Assembly: GCA_041484845.1 (NCBI GenBank)
Contig: JBGPIK010000007.1
Coordinates: 1 to 46,328 of the forward strand
From: JBGPIK01 sp041484845
GTDB taxonomy: Bacteria > Desulfobacterota > Binatia > UBA9968
Direction of reading: 5' to 3'
DNA: 46,328 bases
How positions within the stretch are numbered: position 1 is the stretch's first letter; each line of letters begins with the position of its first letter. Positions 41,181 to 46,328 of the stretch are shown in pieces. Both the position numbers and the translations under genes were made by a program. The notes beneath the pieces are model-generated. The model saw only the letters and a program-made list of their open reading frames with translations. It did not search any database and was not told where the DNA came from.

Positions 41181-42191
41181 TCATGCCTTTTGCGATAATC
41201 GACGCAGCAAACCGCTCGTATACAATTTCAAGGCTTGGGCTAAAATAAGAGACCCCTTCAATAATGAAGTTCTACTGGCCCAGACGGCCAAGGTAAAGAG
41301 TTTTCTTCCAGCGTCCCGAGCAACTTCTCCGACTTCCTTCCGGTTTAGTGAGTTTGCCTTTAGGTAAGCTTGATAAAGTTGCCGTACAAGGCTGGCTACC
41401 GGTTGGATTTGGTGAAAATCACTTATGGCCGAACCCGTAGCCAGTTGTCGGAGATTCGAAACCGTCTTGTCGCAAACCTCTGATTCGAGCAATTGTAAGA
41501 TCTTTGAACGCATAATCCTTACAACGTTTTGCTCCTGTGCTTGGAAATGGCGCGAACAAACGCTGTCCTGCCAAACGCGTCTTTGCAGAAGAATGTCGGG
41601 GACATTCGCAATTCGACTGACAATGCTTACACGAGTCCAAAGATCATAATCTTCAGCGTAGAGCGCCTCAGGACAATAAAAGTCCAATCGCTCGATCACA
41701 TCACGTCGCATCAAAACCGACGGATGGGCAAGGCAAGTTCCAAAGAATAGCGACCATCCTATAAGAGCCGGTACTGTAGGCATGCGCCAGTTCGCCCGTT
41801 GCGTACCATTCTCGTCGATATATTCTATCCACGTACCAAGCACACCAATCCCGGGATGCGCCTTCATATAGTGCACCTGTCTTGTAAGTCGCTCAGGCAT
41901 ACTCACATCGTCGGCATCCATTCGCGCTATGTAGTTTCCCTGCGCTAGTCGACACCCTCTGTTCAGCGACGCGATCAATCCACAATGTTCCTGATGGTAA
42001 ACACGTAGTCGACTATCAACCTGCTCGCACCGATGGAGTATGGCACTGGTGCCATCCGTTGAACCATCGTTGATAATAATAAACTCAAAATCGCTAAATG
42101 TTTGATTGAGGATGCTCTCGATCGCTTCAGAAATATACTTTTCGCCGTTATAAACAGACATAACGACGCTAACAAGAGGCGCAATGACCAT
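41181..42191 (-). CDS. Glycosyltransferase family 2
   Basis: 336 residues with a canonical GT-A start: PLVSVVMSVYNGEKYISEAI, INDGSTDGT, GNYIARMDADDVSMPERL (DxD) and YAEDYDLWTR. The C-terminal third is helical. Its ATG directly follows the upstream stop (TGAATG), so translation is coupled to the CgeB-like gene. It is likely to extend the surface glycan. Confidence 0.93.
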   Translation of the reverse strand: MVIAPLVSVVMSVYNGEKYISEAIESILNQTFSDFEFIIINDGSTDGTSAILHRCEQVDSRLRVYHQEHCGLIASLNRGCRLAQGNYIARMDADDVSMPERLTRQVHYMKAHPGIGVLGTWIEYIDENGTQRANWRMPTVPALIGWSLFFGTCLAHPSVLMRRDVIERLDFYCPEALYAEDYDLWTRVSIVSRIANVPDILLQRRVWQDSVCSRHFQAQEQNVVRIMRSKILQLLESEVCDKTVSNLRQLATGSAISDFHQIQPVASLVRQLYQAYLKANSLNRKEVGEVARDAGRKLFTLAVWASRTSLLKGSLILAQALKLYTSGLLRRLSQKA

Positions 42192-43355
42192 TCAGCGCAC
42201 GTCCTGTGTTTGTCCTGGATATAGTCTCTGTTCCGCCATGCTATTAAACGGCCTCTGCTCTATTCCTATATGCTGGAAGATTTCATTGAATCTACTCGCA
42301 TACGTATGTTCTTGTACGGTTCGCACATAGCCCGCCTCAGCAATCACCGCTCGCTCATCTTCGTGCTTCAAGTAATAGCGTATCTTTGCAATCAAGTCGT
42401 CCACATCATCGAAGCAAACAACCTTTTTGCCGACCTCATAATAATCTTCCAAATTTTCTGCCTTTCCCGTCAATAAGAAGCCTGCGCAGCCCGGAATCTC
42501 AAAGTTACGCGCTTTGATTTGTTCAGGGTATTGGCGCCCAAGTTTATCAGATCGCCCTCCGACAGTAGGATCAGCAATGAGCCATGCCTTGCTCATCGCC
42601 TTCACCTGCGATCCAAATGGAACCATATCTAGCGGGCGAGAGAGCCACCTGCGCCCAAAGTCCTTCGCCTTGGTCTTAGCGGCTGAGATGGGCGTTGACG
42701 CGTTGGACAGATTGAGATTAATACGGCTCTGATTGAAAACGCGAATCATCTCATCTTGTGAGAGGCGCCCTGATTCCCAGCCGCTACCCCACACGTGAAC
42801 ATTGATCCCAGCGTTGCGGAGCGTCTGGATAATCTCTCGCCGGTTGCCGTGCGGCTTACCTATAAACGTGACATCGTACTCTAGAGGTAAATCCAATTTA
42901 CGATACAAAAAGTGGTTGCACGCCCATTGGCTCTTGATGACATTACAGTAGCCTAACTTGTCGTACTTTGGAATTGCACCCCTAGCAGTGGTTACCACCC
43001 AATTGAAGCGAGGCGCCCAATAACGGGAGAAGTTGTCGAAGCGCCAGTGGTCATCGCAGAACCAGTTGAGTGTCACGGTGTTGGCATTCTCAGAGATCTC
43101 TTGTACGACTACGGGGTCCAGTTCGTCTGTGAAGAGGACTGTGAACATCAGGTCCGGCTTTTCTGACTTCGCCACCTCAAGCAGTCGGCGATTCATCCAT
43201 TCTCGTCCGTGCTCTTGCAACAAGGTCAGAAAGTCAAAATAGATGATATCATAGCCCATATTGAGTAGGGAGTTGTAAAAGTTATAATGCTCAAAGCTAT
43301 AACCCTGCTCCGGTTTTCCATAGTCATATTTCATGCTTAGGTAAAGGACCTTCAT
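42192..43355 (-). CDS. CgeB/DUF3880-like glycosyltransferase
   Basis: 387 residues. MKVLYLSMKYDYGKPEQGYS at the start, LNWFCDDHWRFDNFSRYWAP, VTFIGKPHGNRREII, and a C-terminal NFEIPGCAGFLLTGKAENLE with YYLKHEDERAVIAEAGY match the CgeB-type GT-B family (DUF3880 plus a glycosyl-transferase half), found in spore-coat and capsule loci. The donor is unknown. The gene starts about 110 bases after the methyltransferase fusion gene. Confidence 0.88.
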   Translation of the reverse strand: MKVLYLSMKYDYGKPEQGYSFEHYNFYNSLLNMGYDIIYFDFLTLLQEHGREWMNRRLLEVAKSEKPDLMFTVLFTDELDPVVVQEISENANTVTLNWFCDDHWRFDNFSRYWAPRFNWVVTTARGAIPKYDKLGYCNVIKSQWACNHFLYRKLDLPLEYDVTFIGKPHGNRREIIQTLRNAGINVHVWGSGWESGRLSQDEMIRVFNQSRINLNLSNASTPISAAKTKAKDFGRRWLSRPLDMVPFGSQVKAMSKAWLIADPTVGGRSDKLGRQYPEQIKARNFEIPGCAGFLLTGKAENLEDYYEVGKKVVCFDDVDDLIAKIRYYLKHEDERAVIAEAGYVRTVQEHTYASRFNEIFQHIGIEQRPFNSMAEQRLYPGQTQDVR

Positions 43356-43468
43356 GTTAGCAACCTAGCCGGGCTGCACGCCGTCATCTCACCAAGTATC
43401 TCAATGATTCGAAGGTAGCGGCTACTTCGTTTCGGAACACTCGTGGACGAAGAGAATCCTCCGGTGGA

Positions 43469-45166
43469 TCATGATTTTCGCTTGGCCTCTATTAGATAAT
43501 TCTTCCCTATGTGGAAACGCTCAATTTTAATATCAGTGAAATGCTCCATTATAGAGCCTGCTAATTCAGAATGAGGTACCCACCCCAGTTCTGGTGCTTC
43601 TTCCGAAAGCTGTCCCGTCAGGAAGATAGTGTTTGCTTCAAAGAAATTCTGTTCTTTAAATAGTATCTGCAGAGTGCGAGGCATCTCCGAAAAAGCGAAT
43701 GTTGAGAAGAATAGATCCGCCTGAAGGCGGCAGTTTCCAACCAACGACACGGGCACTAACGTAATCTCTCTTTCGCATAAACGGACGTTATCCGGCGATG
43801 CAAGACGAACCATCCGGTCAGGAAGAGCAAGCGACAAGAAATAGTGCTGCAAGGCTAACATTTCAGGAAGATCCACAATACCGTAAGTAAAATTCTTGCT
43901 CTCCCGGCAAAACAGATAACTGAATGCCCCATATCCCCCACCGACCTCAATAATATTATGGGGCCATTTATCTCCGTAAATTGCTCTTACGCGTAGAAGG
44001 TAGTACATCATGCCCAACATGTTGGTGGAGACATTGGGCAATTTGGGACTCATGTCACACCCGCCAACTGATGGCTCGATAAAATTTCCCAAAAGTTTTC
44101 TGCCCCACTCGGAGGCCAACAATGCAGACAATTCGTAGTCTTGGCCTGACCCCCATCCGCTCCGAAAGAACATATTTCGGCACAGGGGATGCTGAAGGAA
44201 TGACTCCAGGCTCTCCCTAAGGATACATTCCCGCAAGGAAAGCCGGGCCTTTTCCCATTGTTCATGAACGGCAACAGGATGCTTCTTCTCGATATCAAGT
44301 GCTTGGTGCAGAATACTTCTGGATTGAATTATCTGCTTTTGTTGACGGGAAATGGCCGGCTCTGGGGGCATAACGATTGTTAACGCATTTGAGTAATAGG
44401 CAATAACATTGGCATAGAAGTATTTTCCCCCGTAGTGTTGCCACACCATCGGCAACTTGGCGCCACTAAACCTCTCCGCGGCGAGCAAGGTAGTCCCCTC
44501 TTTGATAAAAATGTCGAATTGCTTATAACCCTCGGAAACTAGAATGGCGAGGCACTTTTCCGCCTTTTCTGGAAACCGCTGGTTAGCCTCAAACATAATA
44601 ACGCCCGGATGTTCAACGTCGAGGCTATTTTCGAACAACCCTTTCAATACGTTAATCTCATGCCCTTCCGCATCAATCTTGAGGAAGCCAACCCCTCTTA
44701 ACCCATGTTCAGCAAGGAAAGTGGACAGCTTTCGAGTCTGCACCCGTATCACGTGCTTATCATCGAAATACTCTGGAAATGCCACTGTTGTCCACGCAGG
44801 CTCTAACGTGTTCAAGGTGTCAGCGGATCCCACAAACATGTCAGCAGTTCCGTCGCAATCCGAAGCTGCTATTTCGAACACTTCGACCCTACGAGACCTG
44901 ATTAGATCACCTAACGCCTTACTAAGTCTTCGCCTAGTCTCAGGATGCGGCTCTAAAGAATACACTTTGAAGCCCATATCGCCTAACGTTCGGGTTAAAC
45001 TTCCTATGTGTGCACCAACATCGATTGCGATCTTGAGCTGATCTGGAAGGGAATCTAGTAAAGGCCGCAGGTGTTGTGTCTCCTGGACTTCCACTAAATT
45101 CCGCGAATTTGATTGTAAATAATTCTTACAGAAGAAGTATCTAAATAGTGTCTTGAGATCTAACAC
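43469..45166 (-). CDS. Bifunctional FkbM methyltransferase-sugar O-methyltransferase fusion
   Basis: 565 residues with two methyltransferase modules. Residues about 45-240 are FkbM-type: IDVGAHIGSLTRTL, VYSLEPHPETRRRL and VGFLKIDAEGHEINVLKG. Residues about 285-560 match putative sugar O-methyltransferases of polysaccharide loci: MFFRSGWGSGQDYELSALL, IIEVGGGYGAFSYLFCRES, IVDLPEMLALQHYFLSLA. Both SAM-binding glycine loops are intact, so two methylations of the glycan, perhaps capping its end, are possible. The start overlaps the preceding wzt by 26 bases. Confidence 0.9.
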   Translation of the reverse strand: MLDLKTLFRYFFCKNYLQSNSRNLVEVQETQHLRPLLDSLPDQLKIAIDVGAHIGSLTRTLGDMGFKVYSLEPHPETRRRLSKALGDLIRSRRVEVFEIAASDCDGTADMFVGSADTLNTLEPAWTTVAFPEYFDDKHVIRVQTRKLSTFLAEHGLRGVGFLKIDAEGHEINVLKGLFENSLDVEHPGVIMFEANQRFPEKAEKCLAILVSEGYKQFDIFIKEGTTLLAAERFSGAKLPMVWQHYGGKYFYANVIAYYSNALTIVMPPEPAISRQQKQIIQSRSILHQALDIEKKHPVAVHEQWEKARLSLRECILRESLESFLQHPLCRNMFFRSGWGSGQDYELSALLASEWGRKLLGNFIEPSVGGCDMSPKLPNVSTNMLGMMYYLLRVRAIYGDKWPHNIIEVGGGYGAFSYLFCRESKNFTYGIVDLPEMLALQHYFLSLALPDRMVRLASPDNVRLCEREITLVPVSLVGNCRLQADLFFSTFAFSEMPRTLQILFKEQNFFEANTIFLTGQLSEEAPELGWVPHSELAGSIMEHFTDIKIERFHIGKNYLIEAKRKS

Positions 45167-46328
45167 AGATCTTCACCTTGGCCTCTACGGGATTAAGCAA
45201 ATACCCAGTGCCACTTGTTCTAATAGCTTGTACACCATCAGCCGGCACATCATCGACTCTAATGGATCCCGCATCTTCAAGATAGTGGATAGAACGTTCG
45301 TAGCTCGAAAGACCGAGCGCAATCCGATAAATGCCAGCACTTAATTGGACCTGATCATAGCTAAACGTCATCAAATGTGACCCAGTAGGCAGATCATGCG
45401 GTCTCGACCAGAAGGTGTGAATAGGCCGCCCATCTGCTCCCATAATTCCACAAGCCACTATGCAATGGTCGACAGGCTTTTTAAGCGTGAAATGTACTTC
45501 CGCAACCCAGGCTTCTCCAGCGCGAAGTTGCCCTCGCTGCTCATCGCTGCCCGGAACAATCCGCAAAGAAGTAACAGCGCCTGTGGCGCCTTCTGGCCAG
45601 GGAAATTCGAAGTATGTATCCGTGTGCGAGATCGCCTCCAGCATGTAAGAATCTGTAACGCTTGAGGTCTCGCCTTCTGCAATGAGTTTACCACCTGCTA
45701 TGAGAACTGCCTTAGTACATAATTTCTGAATGGCTCCCATGTTATGGCTCACAAACAGCACCGTCCGCCCTTCCTTCGCTACCTCCCCCATCTTTCCAAG
45801 GCATTTCTTTTGGAAGGCAGCGTCGCCTACCGCTAGCACTTCGTCCACCACCATAATTTCCGGCTCCAGATGCGCGGCGACGGAGAAGGCCAGCCGCATG
45901 TACATGCCGCTGGAGTAATGCCTGACCGGTGTGTCCAGAAATTTTTCCACTTCCGCAAAGCTCACGATCTCGTCGAACTTGCGGCTGATCTCCTCCTTCT
46001 TCATCCCCAAAATCGCGCCATTGAGATAAATATTCTCCCGGCCTGTGAGCTCGGGGTGAAACCCCGTGCCGACTTCGAGCAGTGAGCCCACTCGCCCATA
46101 GAGCCTGAGTTCACCCTCTGTCGGTTCGGTGATGCGAGAGAGTATTTTGAGCAGGGTGCTTTTCCCTGCGCCGTTGCGGCCGATGACGCCGACGACCTCT
46201 CCATGTTTGATCTCGAAGGACACGTCTTTGAGGGCCCAAATATAGCCATCCGGACTGGAGACGGGCGACTGAAGGTCGGGGCTACCGTTTCCTGTGGTCT
46301 TTCTCCTGTCTATTTGTCTCAACCGCCG
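45141..46328 (-). CDS. Second polysaccharide-export ABC ATPase (Wzt-like), 5' end outside window
   Basis: The frame is open to the window edge (396 codons seen). The ATPase core (WALKDVSFEIKHGEVVG, Walker A GRNGAGKST, HYSSGMYMRLAFSVA, VDEVLAVGDAAF, VSHNM) is very close to the wzt at 33533, but the C-terminal glycan-binding domain is different (LKKPVDHCIVACGIMGADG and on). This points to export of another glycan, or recognition of another cap. Just before WALKDV, a low-complexity peptide (RRKTTGNGSPDLQSPVSSP) is encoded by heptanucleotide repeats (46252-46321). The C-terminus overlaps the methyltransferase fusion gene by 26 bases. Confidence 0.92.
   Translation of the reverse strand, partial: RRLRQIDRRKTTGNGSPDLQSPVSSPDGYIWALKDVSFEIKHGEVVGVIGRNGAGKSTLLKILSRITEPTEGELRLYGRVGSLLEVGTGFHPELTGRENIYLNGAILGMKKEEISRKFDEIVSFAEVEKFLDTPVRHYSSGMYMRLAFSVAAHLEPEIMVVDEVLAVGDAAFQKKCLGKMGEVAKEGRTVLFVSHNMGAIQKLCTKAVLIAGGKLIAEGETSSVTDSYMLEAISHTDTYFEFPWPEGATGAVTSLRIVPGSDEQRGQLRAGEAWVAEVHFTLKKPVDHCIVACGIMGADGRPIHTFWSRPHDLPTGSHLMTFSYDQVQLSAGIYRIALGLSSYERSIHYLEDAGSIRVDDVPADGVQAIRTSGTGYLLNPVEAKVKICVRSQDTI
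46252..46321. repeat. Degenerate heptanucleotide repeat array inside the second wzt
   Basis: Ten units of seven bases in constant phase: ggactgg, agacggg, cgactga, aggtcgg, ggctacc, gtttcct, gtggtct, ttctcct, gtctatt, tgtctca. The first half belongs to the CTGGGGA-type and the second to the GTCTCCC-type seen in the other wzt, in the same order and at the same protein position. The array may continue beyond the window. Confidence 0.75.

Overview
The window looks like a chromosomal contig from an uncultured Gram-negative bacterium, probably of the Deltaproteobacteria/Desulfobacterota-Binatota kind. This is inferred from gene content only: OmpA-type lipoproteins, type IV pilus minor pilins, a Wzm/Wzt polysaccharide exporter, a Na+-pumping decarboxylase, several solute-binding proteins without transporters, and long GAF-domain sensor kinases. 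No rRNA, tRNA, CRISPR array, integrase or recognisable transposase was found.

Layout. 1-5.3 kb: end of an HrpB helicase, a Memo-family protein, the Fe-S carriers SufT-like and Mrp, two tandem glycine-zipper lipoproteins (the second with an OmpA domain), and PlsY. 5.4-6.8 kb: a repeat-like palindromic element and a bicupin. 7.0-10.3 kb: a four-gene operon for a biotin-dependent, Na+-translocating acyl-CoA decarboxylase. 10.4-15.8 kb: two sensor kinases with a response regulator, an eroded third kinase and an excisionase-type HTH gene. 16.1-19.3 kb: two MoeA proteins, one fused to a substrate-binding domain. 19.5-23.2 kb: a VOC protein and three periplasmic-binding-like proteins. 23.2-25.0 kb: gene-poor DNA with a two-gene unit whose second gene is cut by an amber codon. 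25.0-29.4 kb: tatD-metG-holB-tmk, tightly overlapped, and a CheY-like regulator. 29.6-33.2 kb: a minor-pilin operon and prepilin peptidase PilD. 33.2-46.3 kb: a surface-polysaccharide region with two Wzt ATPases, one Wzm permease, glycosyltransferases and methyltransferases.

The most unusual signal is in the polysaccharide region. The wzm-wzt pair is split by a small four-helix-bundle gene (23S-rRNA-intervening-sequence family), flanked on both sides by degenerate heptanucleotide repeats in opposite orientation. Heptanucleotide repeats of related types, in unbroken 7-bp phase, also lie inside the coding sequence of the neighbouring wzt and at the same protein position in the second wzt at the window edge. 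They add a low-complexity peptide just before the ATPase core. The same segment is bracketed by an intact pilD and a decayed pilD copy in the same orientation, and by a long palindrome with terminal inverted repeats. This points to a repeat family that spreads with, or around, the four-helix-bundle gene and is tolerated in coding DNA.
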